The notes below the pieces were generated by a model. The model had not been told where the DNA came from, ran no database searches, and saw only the letters and a list, made by a program, of their open reading frames with translations. The position numbers and the translations under genes were made by a program. From positions 1 to 15,134 of the forward strand of contig CAMBWM010000027.1 of NCBI GenBank assembly GCA_945871335.1: 15,134 nucleotides of DNA, read 5' to 3'. Positions 7,441 through 14,805 of the stretch are shown here, piece after piece. Position 1 is the first letter of the stretch, and every line of letters starts with the position of its first letter. Origin of the DNA: Polaromonas sp. YR568. Lineage in GTDB: Bacteria > Pseudomonadota > Gammaproteobacteria > Burkholderiales > Burkholderiaceae.

Positions 7441-9478
7441 GATGGCCTGAGTCTCGTATGGCAGGTATCAACTGATCACGCGCAATATGACAACAGATGC
7501 CGTGGCCACTGGCTGACAACTGCCATGGCGGCGCGGTGGTCTCACAAATCGCACCCACTTTTTTGGGACAGCGCCGCTGGAATGCACAGCCTTGAGCAGG
7601 TGGCGCCAGTTCCATAATGTCGTCCGCCAAAAGAATCGGGCTCATGTCAGGTACCGGCTCTAGCACTGCACCCAGCAAAACCTCGGTATAGGGGTGGAAT
7701 GGCGCGGCATAAACCTCGGCGGCAGGGCCAATCTCGCAAAGCCGCCCCTGGTAGAGCACAGCAACACTGTCGGCCAAAACGCGAACAACCGCCAAGTCGT
7801 GCGAGACGAACAAATAGGTCGTGCCTTTGTCGCGCTTCAGATCATTTAGCAGATCCAAAACAGCAGCCTGCACCGATACGTCCAGCGCCGAAGTTACCTC
7901 ATCGCACAACACAATATCGGGCTCAGCGGCAAAAGCCCGTGCAATCGCAACACGCTGTTTTTCTCCGCCGGACATCTGGCTGGGCAGGCGGTCTAAGTAG
8001 TGGGCACCCATACGTACTCGCTCAAGCAAGTTGATACTTCGCTGGCGCAAGGCTTCTTCGCTCAAACCAAAATAAAGACGCAAAGGCTGCGCCAGTATCT
8101 GCGCCACTGTGTGTCTTGGGTTCAGGCTGTCGTCCGGATTCTGGAAGATCATTTGGACCCGGCGCAAGTGGTCGGGAGGACGCTGGTCAACATGGGGCGC
8201 CAAGAACTGGTCTGCGCCCATGCTCATGCTGCCAGCTATCGGGGGGTTCAGCCCCGCAAGAGCTTTGAGAATACTGGACTTGCCGCTGCCTGACTCGCCC
8301 ACCAATCCCATGGTTTGGCCAGCACCAACGCTGAATGTGATGTCCGCCACGGTATTTGGTACATCGGGACGACGCCCAAGAAGTTGCTGCATCACAGTAG
8401 CCTGCGCATAGCTGATGGCCACTTGATTGAGGCTCAGGGCAGCGGTAGCGCCTGCGCCCACTCGAAGAGCAGTGGCCCGGGCAGGCCGGGTCAAGGCCAT
8501 TTCGTCAGACCGGTCATGAAAAAGGCAACGTGTGACCGCGCCGTCCGGCAGAAACTGCAGGAGGGGACGACCACTTTGGCAACTCGGTTGAGCCAACGCA
8601 CAACGCTCGACGAAAGAGCAACCGTCACCCACATCGCCGGGCAAGGGCTGGCGCCCAGGCAAAGCTTCAGGCAGGCTGGTCTGGGACAGCCTGGGTATCG
8701 AGTTTAGAAGGCCCCTGGCATAGGGATGCGCCGGGGTCAGCAGCACCTGTCGCGCCGAGCCTGCCAGTACCATCTCGCCGGCATAAAGCACGACCACACG
8801 GTCACACACCCTTGCGATGGCACCAAGATCATGGCTGACATAGACCATGGCCGTTCGAGTCTCGCGGTTGATATCGCGCAACAAGGCCAGAATATGAGCC
8901 TGGGTGGTGACATCCAGCCCAGTAGTCGGTTCATCTAGCAAAAGCACGTCGGGCTCGCCCGCCAGCGCCATGGCGATCGCGACACGTTGCTGCTGGCCAC
9001 CTGATAGTTCATGCGGGTAGCGCGCTGCCATGGCTTGCGGATCGGGCATTCGCACCTGGCGCAATAAAGCCATCACGCGGCGCTCATGTTCGGCTGGCGG
9101 CAAGGCACTGTGCAGTGCCACCGCCTCCAAGAGCTGGCTTCCAACGCGCAGGGTCGGTGTGAGCGACTGGCCAGCGTTTTGTGGCACAAGCGCTACCTTG
9201 CCACCGCGGACAGCCTCCAAAGCAGAACGCGACAAGCCAAACATGTCGTGCGTTCCGAAATGAACACTGCCGCCGGTCACCTGCAAGCCAGCTTTTAAAT
9301 AGCCCATAGCGGCAAGTGCTAGCGTGCTCTTGCCTGAGCCACTCTCACCCACCAATCCCACAGTTTCGCCACGCTGAATCTGGAGGTCGATGTTTCTCAG
9401 CACAGGTAACAGCTGACCCGCCCGGCTGACAAAGCCAATACTGAGGTCACGAAAGGACAGAACGGTATCCTTGTCCAT
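7433..9478 (-). CDS. Dipeptide/oligopeptide ABC transporter, fused two-domain ATP-binding protein (DppD-DppF type)
   Basis: A single 681-residue polypeptide carrying both ATPase subunits of a Dpp/Opp-type importer. N-half: Walker A GESGSGKS (44-51), Q-loop Gln100, signature LSGGQQQR (158-165), Walker B VLLLDE (178-183), H-loop His216. C-half: Walker A GESGSGKS (394-401), Q-loop Gln446, signature MSGGEKQR (502-509), Walker B IVLCDE (522-527), H-loop His560. Both sites look competent. Each half ends with the oligopeptide-type C-terminal extension (HPY at 251-253 and 595-597) and a cysteine cluster (Cys287/293/300/318 and Cys631/637/645/662-663), a pattern that holds an iron-sulfur cluster in structurally studied Opp/Dpp ATPases. 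It starts 1 base after the permease stop and overlaps the Ldh gene by 8 bases. Such fusions (YejF/GsiA-like) are common, so the substrate cannot be inferred from it. Confidence 0.95.
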   Translation of the reverse strand: MDKDTVLSFRDLSIGFVSRAGQLLPVLRNIDLQIQRGETVGLVGESGSGKSTLALAAMGYLKAGLQVTGGSVHFGTHDMFGLSRSALEAVRGGKVALVPQNAGQSLTPTLRVGSQLLEAVALHSALPPAEHERRVMALLRQVRMPDPQAMAARYPHELSGGQQQRVAIAMALAGEPDVLLLDEPTTGLDVTTQAHILALLRDINRETRTAMVYVSHDLGAIARVCDRVVVLYAGEMVLAGSARQVLLTPAHPYARGLLNSIPRLSQTSLPEALPGRQPLPGDVGDGCSFVERCALAQPSCQSGRPLLQFLPDGAVTRCLFHDRSDEMALTRPARATALRVGAGATAALSLNQVAISYAQATVMQQLLGRRPDVPNTVADITFSVGAGQTMGLVGESGSGKSSILKALAGLNPPIAGSMSMGADQFLAPHVDQRPPDHLRRVQMIFQNPDDSLNPRHTVAQILAQPLRLYFGLSEEALRQRSINLLERVRMGAHYLDRLPSQMSGGEKQRVAIARAFAAEPDIVLCDEVTSALDVSVQAAVLDLLNDLKRDKGTTYLFVSHDLAVVRVLADSVAVLYQGRLCEIGPAAEVYAAPFHPYTEVLLGAVLEPVPDMSPILLADDIMELAPPAQGCAFQRRCPKKVGAICETTAPPWQLSASGHGICCHIARDQLIPAIRDSGHHE

Positions 9479-9479
9479 A

Positions 9480-10376
9480 TTAGATTGGCGCCTTTTGTGC
9501 CCTGTCTACACCCAGGGTCTTGGCGAGGGCATCGGCAGTCAGGTTGATGCCGATGATGAGTGAGCTCAAAGCTGCAATAGGGTAAAGACCCGACCATGGC
9601 GCAATCGCCAAAAAGGTTCGCGAATCGGCCACCATAAGACCCCAATCGGGCGTTGGCGGGGATACACCAAATCCCAAAAACGAAAGGGAACTGAAGGCCA
9701 AGAGCATCCACGACCAACGCATAGCGCCCTCAACCAACAGCGCGTCCAGGACGTTGGGCAACAACTCGCGGCCGATGGTGGAAAGTCTGCCGTGGCCGCG
9801 GGCTCGAGCGGCCAGCACGAAGTCGCGCGCCACCACGTTGTGGGCCGCTGCCCGTGCAATTCGAATAACCGGGATGCCGTAAAAAAAAGCCAGGGTTGGA
9901 ATCAGCACTCCCAAGCCGGTGCCGAAAGTGGCAATCATCAACAGCATCTTGAGAATCCAGGGCAGGGCCAAAAATGCATCCACCAGCCTCATCAGCACAT
10001 CATCCAACTTGCCGCCGACAAGCCCCAGATAGATGCCGATAAAACCGCCCCAAGCGACCGCCAGGGGAGTGGCAATTAACGTCACCAAGATGGCCTCTCG
10101 GCCGCCAAGCAGGGTCCGCGTGAACACATCACGCCCCAAATGATCAGTACCCCACCAGTGGACGGCATCTGGAGGACTCAGAATCAATAAGGAGCTGATT
10201 GCCTTGTAGTCAAAGGGCACCAGCCAAGGACTGCTCACAGCGATAAACAGATGGATTAAAACAATAACCAAACCAATGGCGCCGGAAGGCCGCGAAGCCA
10301 TCGCGCGCACGACTTTTCCTAAACGCAGTATCCACGTTGAGGTCTGCGCATTTCCAGGGGCCATGCTGCTGGTCAT
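9480..10376 (-). CDS. ABC transporter permease, DppC/OppC type
   Basis: Inner-membrane channel subunit of the importer. From the ATG at 10374-10376 the protein has 298 residues: a short polar head, a first helix (about 34-54), the OppC-type periplasmic entry motif HWWGTDHLGRDVFTR (73-87), then the BPD_transp_1 core with the coupling-helix EAA loop around DFVLAARARGHG (185-196) and RELLPN. The frame stays open back to 10589, but those 71 extra residues overlap the upstream permease gene and are low in hydrophobicity, so the internal start is preferred. It gives a 4-base ATGA overlap with that gene and has AGAAGG about 6 bases upstream. The coding strand contains a T8 run (9881-9888) at Ala-Phe-Phe-Tyr. 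One base separates its stop from the ATPase start. Confidence 0.94.
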   Translation of the reverse strand: MTSSMAPGNAQTSTWILRLGKVVRAMASRPSGAIGLVIVLIHLFIAVSSPWLVPFDYKAISSLLILSPPDAVHWWGTDHLGRDVFTRTLLGGREAILVTLIATPLAVAWGGFIGIYLGLVGGKLDDVLMRLVDAFLALPWILKMLLMIATFGTGLGVLIPTLAFFYGIPVIRIARAAAHNVVARDFVLAARARGHGRLSTIGRELLPNVLDALLVEGAMRWSWMLLAFSSLSFLGFGVSPPTPDWGLMVADSRTFLAIAPWSGLYPIAALSSLIIGINLTADALAKTLGVDRAQKAPI

Positions 10377-11332
10377 GGCTGCCTTCTGGCCGCAGTGCGC
10401 AGCCGTGGGTTGGCCAACAGGGTCAACAGGTCGGCCAGTAAATTCACCAATACATACACCGCGGCAACAATCAAGGCAATCGCTTGCACCAGTGCCAGAT
10501 CTCGGTCCGAAATGGCCGAGATCATCAAGCGCCCCAAGCCTGGGTAGTTGAAAACCATCTCGATCACGACCACCCCGCCCAGGAGCCAAGCCACCGTCAA
10601 GGCCACCACATTGATGGCCGGGAGTAAGGCGTTGGGCAGAACGTGACGCCAGACCATGGTTCGATAGGGCACGCCTTTGAGGGTGGCCATGCGGACGTAG
10701 TCGCTGTCGAGCACCTCAATCATGCTTGATCGAACTGTGCGCAGGATATGTGCGGTCATCACCATGGCCAGCGCAGCCACAGGCAAGACTATCGCAGGGA
10801 AAAATTCATGCAAAGGAGCGCTCGGCGGAGTCAGCACGATGCCGGGGAGCCAGCCCAGCCAACCACTAAAGACAAGAATCAACAGTGTGGCTGACACAAA
10901 CTCCGGAATTGTCATAGCACCGATGGCTAAACCTGACAGTCCTAAATCGAGCCACTTGTCTCGCCGCAAAGCAGCCAGAATCCCGGCAAGAAAAGCCAGA
11001 GGTAAACCGACAGCCAGGGCCATAACGCCGAGGAGCAAAGAATTTTTTAACCTGTCGGCTACCAGTTCGCTGATACGTTTAGTGCTGTGAGCAGAAAAGC
11101 CAAGATCCCCCGTCAGCGCCGAACCGGCCCAAACGAGGTAGCGCAGTGTTGCCGAACGATCTAGACCAAGCTCTTGGCGACAATTGGCTAAACCCTGGCC
11201 CTGAGCATCTTGCTTGAGCAAAGCAGTGCAAGCGTCACCGGGCAAAACTTCTACTGCCGTAAAAATAATCAATGAAACCAGCCCGACAGTCACAGCGCCC
11301 AGCATAAGGCGCCGCAGAATCATGCGCAACAT
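10373..11332 (-). CDS. ABC transporter permease, DppB/OppB type
   Basis: Partner permease, 319 residues. It opens with the first helix typical of DppB proteins (LRRLMLGAVTVGLVSLIIF, about 6-24) and VLPGDAC (29-35). A periplasmic region follows, with LGLDRSATLRYLVW and GDLGFS (75-80). The remaining helices carry the EAA loop DYVRMATLKGVPYRTMVWRH (211-230) followed by VLPNALLP, and NYPGLGRLM (262-270). About six membrane spans fit the family. The start at 11332 has AAGAGG about 8 bases upstream. The gene follows the binding-protein gene after 72 bases that contain a strong hairpin, and its stop overlaps the next permease start (ATGA). Confidence 0.94.
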   Translation of the reverse strand: MLRMILRRLMLGAVTVGLVSLIIFTAVEVLPGDACTALLKQDAQGQGLANCRQELGLDRSATLRYLVWAGSALTGDLGFSAHSTKRISELVADRLKNSLLLGVMALAVGLPLAFLAGILAALRRDKWLDLGLSGLAIGAMTIPEFVSATLLILVFSGWLGWLPGIVLTPPSAPLHEFFPAIVLPVAALAMVMTAHILRTVRSSMIEVLDSDYVRMATLKGVPYRTMVWRHVLPNALLPAINVVALTVAWLLGGVVVIEMVFNYPGLGRLMISAISDRDLALVQAIALIVAAVYVLVNLLADLLTLLANPRLRTAARRQP

Positions 11333-11352
11333 CTATCAGGCCTCTTAAATTT

Positions 11353-11394
11353 GAAGCCGCCGCGCTGCCCTTAGGACCAAAGCGCGGCGGCTTC
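11353..11394 (-). promoter_or_regulatory. Strong intercistronic hairpin between binding-protein and permease genes
   Basis: Perfect 14-base arms (11353-11366, GAAGCCGCCGCGCT, pairing with 11381-11394) flank a 14-base loop, starting 10 bases after the binding-protein stop. There is no T-run on the - strand, so it may act as a partial terminator or as an RNA 3'-end stabiliser. Either would give more binding protein than membrane components, which is the usual stoichiometry of such importers. Confidence 0.7.
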
Positions 11395-11404
11395 TACTCA
11401 GCTC

Positions 11405-12889
11405 TTAATCAACTTTAATTAGGTGCCAACGAATTGAAAAATTCTCAACCGCGTCAAGGTTTTTCACGCGCGCCGTAGTTGCTCCCAAAAGGGTGGCATG
11501 AAATCCGACCAAAGTACCGCTGTTTTCCCAAAGGTACTCTTGCGCTTGCTGATACTTGGCTTTGCGTCTATCGAAGTTGACTTCTTTACGAGCGTCATCA
11601 AGGACAGCGTCGAATTTAGGGTCTTTGAAGAAACTTTCGTTCCACCTCGCTCCCCCACGGTAAATCTCATTGAGCATCCCGTCGGCGGGACGCTGATTCC
11701 AGCGCGTCATAGACACCGGGGCCTTCATCCACACCTTGTCGAAATAGCCATCTGAAGGAACCGCGACGATTTTGACGCGAAAACCTGCCGGGGCCACTTG
11801 CTGTTGAAACACCTCAGCCATGGCAGGCCAAACGTCTTGAAGCGTGCTGACAGGCAATTCCAGGTCCATGCCGTTAGGGAAGCCAGCCTCCGCTAGCAGG
11901 GCTTTTGCCTTGGCGATGTCTTGATTACAGGTCCCATTCCAGCGATATTGATCCGTAGGCCCGACCGGGGTATCACAACTGATGCTTCCGAGACCGCTGC
12001 CCGCCAAATCAAGCATTGCCTTGCGATTCACCGCAAGGCGGACGGCGCGACGCACGCGCGCATCATCCCAGGGCTTCATGTCGGTGCGAAAAACAATACC
12101 ACGCCAGTTTCCTGTAGGCACGCTTTGGAAAGCAAATCCACCCGATCGCTCAAGCAGAGATTTTTGTTGCGGCGAGACCCCGCTCGGAAGCATGTCTATT
12201 TGCTTGCTCATGAGGGCTTGGAAGCGTGCATTTGCGTCTGGTATGCCAATGATTTCCATCCTCGCCACGCCCGGAGGACCATCGTAATAAGTCGGGTTGG
12301 CCACCAGAACGGAGGTGCCTTGCGGATCAAATTTTTCCAACTTAAAAGGCCCGGTGCCAATACCCGTGGTTTTGATGGTGTCACCAGAGCCATTGGGAAT
12401 CATCATCAGCCTGTAGTCTGTGAGTACCAGAGGCAGGTCGGCAAACGGCGCGTTAAGCGTCATCTTGACAGTTTTTGGATTGACAGCTTCGATCTTGCTG
12501 ATCATGCCAATCGTGGCCCGTGCGGGTGAATCCAGCTTGGGGTCCTGCACGCGCTGTAAGGAATAGACCACGTCGGCTGCGGTAAATGGCCTTCCGTTAT
12601 GAAACGTAACGCCATCTCTGAGGACAAATGTCCATTCATTTGCTGCAGAATTGGAAGACCAGCTCACAGCCAGGTCGGGTGCGTTTTTACCGTCCACACC
12701 AGGTCTCACGAGGCGGCTCATGATTTTTTCAGTAACCGTAAAGACCCGGCCCCTTGAAATCGGATCCAAATCAGAGGCGTTACCGAACTGAACCTCATGG
12801 GCTTGACGCAAGGTACCCGACGGAGCGGCCCATACAGCAGAAGCACCCATCAATGAGGCCAAGGTCAACGAGAAAACAAATTTATTCAT
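11405..12889 (-). CDS. Periplasmic solute-binding protein, family 5 (DppA/OppA type)
   Basis: Captures the substrate in the periplasm and delivers it to the permeases. The 494 residues start with a classical signal peptide: MNKF, a hydrophobic core, then AVWA with likely cleavage after Ala21. There is no lipobox. The SBP_bac_5 domain follows: LDPISRGRVFTVTEKIMSRLV (about 41-61), WTFVLRDGVTFHNGRPFTAADVVYSLQRV (about 85-113) and VRRAVRLAVNRKAMLDLA (about 279-296). Two cysteines about 14 residues apart (near 304 and 318) may form a disulfide. An excellent ribosome site (AGGAG, 12897-12901) lies 7 bases before the ATG. It is the first gene of the importer operon and is divergent from the peptidase gene. 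Family 5 proteins bind peptides, opines, nickel, heme or glutathione, so the ligand is open. Confidence 0.95.
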   Translation of the reverse strand: MNKFVFSLTLASLMGASAVWAAPSGTLRQAHEVQFGNASDLDPISRGRVFTVTEKIMSRLVRPGVDGKNAPDLAVSWSSNSAANEWTFVLRDGVTFHNGRPFTAADVVYSLQRVQDPKLDSPARATIGMISKIEAVNPKTVKMTLNAPFADLPLVLTDYRLMMIPNGSGDTIKTTGIGTGPFKLEKFDPQGTSVLVANPTYYDGPPGVARMEIIGIPDANARFQALMSKQIDMLPSGVSPQQKSLLERSGGFAFQSVPTGNWRGIVFRTDMKPWDDARVRRAVRLAVNRKAMLDLAGSGLGSISCDTPVGPTDQYRWNGTCNQDIAKAKALLAEAGFPNGMDLELPVSTLQDVWPAMAEVFQQQVAPAGFRVKIVAVPSDGYFDKVWMKAPVSMTRWNQRPADGMLNEIYRGGARWNESFFKDPKFDAVLDDARKEVNFDRRKAKYQQAQEYLWENSGTLVGFHATLLGATTARVKNLDAVENFSIRWHLIKVD

Positions 12890-12896
12890 GGCAAGT

Positions 12897-12901
12897 CTCC
12901 T
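12897..12901 (-). promoter_or_regulatory. Strong ribosome binding site of the binding-protein gene
   Basis: Read on the - strand, AGGAG lies 7 bases ahead of the ATG at 12889. It is the best Shine-Dalgarno match seen in the locus and fixes this start; most other genes here have weak sites. Confidence 0.75.
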
Positions 12902-12958
12902 GATAATTTATGCGAAATAAACCAGATGTTCTATTTATTTGAATGTGGAGACTATCAA

Positions 12959-12985
12959 ATTTTGTCCAGAAAATGAAGTTTTCAT
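12959..12985. repeat. Two overlapping short dyads in the divergent promoter region
   Basis: ATTTT-N6-AAAAT (12959-12974) and ATGAA-N3-TTCAT (12973-12985) lie between the binding-protein and peptidase genes. Their size suits regulator half-sites, but 5-base arms in AT-rich DNA arise easily by chance. The rest of the 230-base gap 12890-13119 is AT-rich; no convincing sigma-70 promoter was chosen. Confidence 0.3.
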
Positions 12986-13019
12986 GAACAACATTTATGC
13001 ACGCTATGGACTAAAAATT
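12985..13019 (-). promoter_or_regulatory. Candidate regulator-binding element upstream of the importer operon
   Basis: On the - strand this stretch reads AATTTTTA, GTC, CATAGCG, TG, CAT and then a loosely matching AT-rich tail. A near copy lies at 14690-14725 ahead of the FMN-dependent enzyme gene. CATAGCG begins 119 bases upstream of the binding-protein ATG. The sharing, orientation and spacing suggest a site for the neighbouring LysR-type regulator. This rests on comparison of two copies only. Confidence 0.45.
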
Positions 13020-13119
13020 TTCGTATCGAATATTGTCTGCCAAGTCTTTTTGCGGACTTGGTGACGGCATCTGCATTTTTGCACCAAGAAATGGCGAAAC
13101 CGACAAATACAATGCAGCC

Positions 13120-13863
13120 ATGCAGCAAATCCAACGTCTCATTGCGATTGGTGGAGGCGGTTTTACCCACAAAATTGACCCTGAACTCGAAGACTTCATT
13201 GTGGCGGTGTCGGGCTGCCCGCGGCCTCGTATAGGCTTCATTGGAACCGCCAGTGACGACGACCCGATAAAAATCAGCCGTTTCTATGAACGTTTCGGCA
13301 CGATTTCAGAGCATGCCACGCATCTTGCCCCGGGCAGTGATGCGCAGCACACGGCGCGCTGGTCACAGGCTCTTGACATCATTTACGTAGGTGGAGGCAA
13401 CACCCAGCGGTTAATAAACCACTGGCGCAACACCGGACTGGATCAGGTTCTGATTAACGCAGCCAGACGGGGCATTTTAATGGCTGGTGTCAGTGCAGGC
13501 GCCAGTGTCTGGTTCGAAAGTGCCCTGTCAGATGCATCTGGCCAGGGCCTGCAAGCTGTTTCCGGCATCGGACTGATAGCCGGTAGTTGTTGTCCTCACT
13601 ATGACAGTGAGCCACAGCGTAAACCGGCCCTTGCGGCCGCCATCGCCAGCGGGACCCTGACGGATGGCGTGGCTATAGATGATGGGGTCGCCCTGCTGAT
13701 TGATGGAAGTGGAAAAGCATCGACGTTTTCCGCCCGTTTGGGCGCGGGCGCGTACCGAATCACGCGTTCAACTCAAACCGGCGAAGCGGCCTCGGCTTCA
13801 ATCCAGGCGCACACGGCATTGACCGCCGGCACTGAGCGCGCGCCTGGGCGGCTAAGCAAGTAA
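13120..13863 (+). CDS. Peptidase S51 / peptidase E-like (class I glutamine amidotransferase-like fold) protein
   Basis: Related to peptidase E (alpha-aspartyl dipeptidase) and cyanophycinase, serine hydrolases with an amidotransferase-like fold. The start at ATG 13120 gives 247 residues beginning MQQIQRLIAIGGGGF, which matches the family N-terminus. Further motifs are RIGFIGTAS (37-45), IIYVGGGNTQRLI (87-99), the nucleophile elbow AGVSAGA with Ser125 (122-128), and CPHYDSE with His160 (158-164). An upstream in-frame TTG at 13033 would add 29 residues that do not look family-like. The last 30 or so residues (from about Arg216) are encoded in DNA shared with the convergent LysR gene, a 91-base overlap. 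Specificity for Asp-X dipeptides, isoaspartyl bonds or something else cannot be told. It is divergent from the peptide-type importer, suggesting that it cleaves the imported compound. Confidence 0.87.
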   Translation: MQQIQRLIAIGGGGFTHKIDPELEDFIVAVSGCPRPRIGFIGTASDDDPIKISRFYERFGTISEHATHLAPGSDAQHTARWSQALDIIYVGGGNTQRLINHWRNTGLDQVLINAARRGILMAGVSAGASVWFESALSDASGQGLQAVSGIGLIAGSCCPHYDSEPQRKPALAAAIASGTLTDGVAIDDGVALLIDGSGKASTFSARLGAGAYRITRSTQTGEAASASIQAHTALTAGTERAPGRLSK

Positions 13864-14666
13864 TAGCCGCGCTCAGGACTCAGTTCATCAGTAAAGGGAC
13901 AGACCAGTCGCCCCGACGACAGTTCACTTTCTAAAAAAGGGAAAGTGCCCATGACCACGCCTTGTCCGTCCATAGCGGCCTGCAGTGCCAAATTTGAATC
14001 GCGCATGATGGTTTCACGGGCAAATCCCAGATCGGGATGGCCAACTAATTTGAGCCAGGCGTTCCACTCCTCCCTGTCCCACTGATGGATGATGGGGTAG
14101 CGGGTCAGGTCACTTGGACTCTTGATTCCACCGCCATCGGCCAGCAGCTTCGGGCTCAGGATGGGGCGGTAGACGATGTCAAGCAAACGGTGGGCATCCA
14201 GCCCCGGCCAGTCACCCAGACCCCAGTCGACTGCGATGGTGGCCGTCAATTGCTCAGCGCTGGTTATGCGTGAGCCGTGATGCAGCACAAGTTCGATATT
14301 GGGATTGAATCGATAAAACTTGCTGAGTCGTGGAATCAACCAGCGTGAACCAAAGATCGGGCCCAAAGCAAGTGTGACGGTAATGCGATTCGATGCGATG
14401 TGGGTTTGGACCTCCGCCAGGATGTCCTCAAAGGCCCGGCTGGTCACTCGCGACAGCGAGCGCCCCGCATCAGTGAGAAAGACTTTGCGTGTCTTTCGCA
14501 CAAACAAGAGACAACCCCATTGCATTTCAAGCCGCCTGATCTGGTTACTGACGCTGGTGGGTGTCACTCGAAGTTCTTCGGCTGCAGCCTTGAAGCTGAG
14601 CAGCCGTGCCGCTGCCTCAAATGATCGCAGTGCTGTCAACGGCAAACTGTGAAGCTGAATTTTCAT
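13773..14666 (-). CDS. LysR-type transcriptional regulator (GcvA/AmpR-like)
   Basis: The 297 residues begin with the LysR winged helix-turn-helix: LPLTALRSFEAAARLLSFKAAAEELRVTPTSVSNQIRRLE (about 8-47), followed by a linker helix and a periplasmic-binding-protein-like effector domain (about 92-290) with LALGPIFGSRWLIPRL and a conserved NLALQAAMDGQGVVMG (about 225-240). The wording LTALRSFEAAAR places it near the GcvA/AmpR/TrpI group. The start is ATG at 14666; no clear ribosome site is seen upstream. It is divergent from the FMN-dependent enzyme gene, the classic arrangement of a LysR regulator and its target, and its 3' end overlaps the peptidase gene by 91 bases. It probably controls the FMN gene and the importer operon through the shared CATAGCG element. 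The effector may be a 2-hydroxy or 2-oxo acid (inference). Confidence 0.94.
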   Translation of the reverse strand: MKIQLHSLPLTALRSFEAAARLLSFKAAAEELRVTPTSVSNQIRRLEMQWGCLLFVRKTRKVFLTDAGRSLSRVTSRAFEDILAEVQTHIASNRITVTLALGPIFGSRWLIPRLSKFYRFNPNIELVLHHGSRITSAEQLTATIAVDWGLGDWPGLDAHRLLDIVYRPILSPKLLADGGGIKSPSDLTRYPIIHQWDREEWNAWLKLVGHPDLGFARETIMRDSNLALQAAMDGQGVVMGTFPFLESELSSGRLVCPFTDELSPERGYYLLSRPGARSVPAVNAVCAWIEAEAASPV

Positions 14667-14689
14667 AATTGAAAGTGTATTGATAAACT

Positions 14690-14725
14690 AATTTTTATGC
14701 ATAGCGCACATTTAATCGTTTGTCA
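14690..14725 (+). promoter_or_regulatory. Candidate LysR-binding element ahead of the FMN-dependent enzyme gene
   Basis: Reads AATTTTTA, TG, CATAGCG, CA, CAT and an AT-rich tail; a near copy is upstream of the importer operon at 12985-13019. It includes a T-N11-A pattern (14698-14710), the generic LysR footprint. It lies in the 139-base gap between the divergent LysR and FMN genes, 24 bases upstream of the LysR ATG, and CATAGCG begins 106 bases before the FMN gene start. Confidence 0.45.
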
Positions 14726-14747
14726 GATTGTCCAAAAGACTTAAAAA
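14720..14747 (+). promoter_or_regulatory. Possible sigma-70 promoter of the FMN-dependent enzyme gene
   Basis: TTGTCA (14720-14725, five of six consensus bases) is followed after 16 bases by TAAAAA (14742-14747, four of six). If used, the start of transcription would be near 14754 and the CATAGCG element would sit just upstream of -35, where LysR activators bind. The -10 is weak, in keeping with an activator-dependent promoter. Confidence 0.35.
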
Positions 14748-14805
14748 TAACCTTATTAGTCGTCGGAACAGGTCCCCTTAATTTAACCCAAAGACCGCGC
14801 AAACC

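Noticed and set aside
10377..10589. N-terminal extension of the DppC-type permease by 71 residues
   Set aside because: It would overlap the DppB-type gene by more than 200 bases and lacks the expected permease character; the ATG at 10376 with a 4-base overlap and a ribosome site is preferred.
11921..12529. 202-residue + strand open frame inside the solute-binding protein gene
   Set aside because: Antisense to a clear family 5 binding protein; no domain or start signals recognised.
13033..13119. TTG start adding 29 residues to the peptidase
   Set aside because: The extra residues do not look like the family N-terminus, and the ATG at 13120 directly precedes the conserved IAIGGGGF strand.
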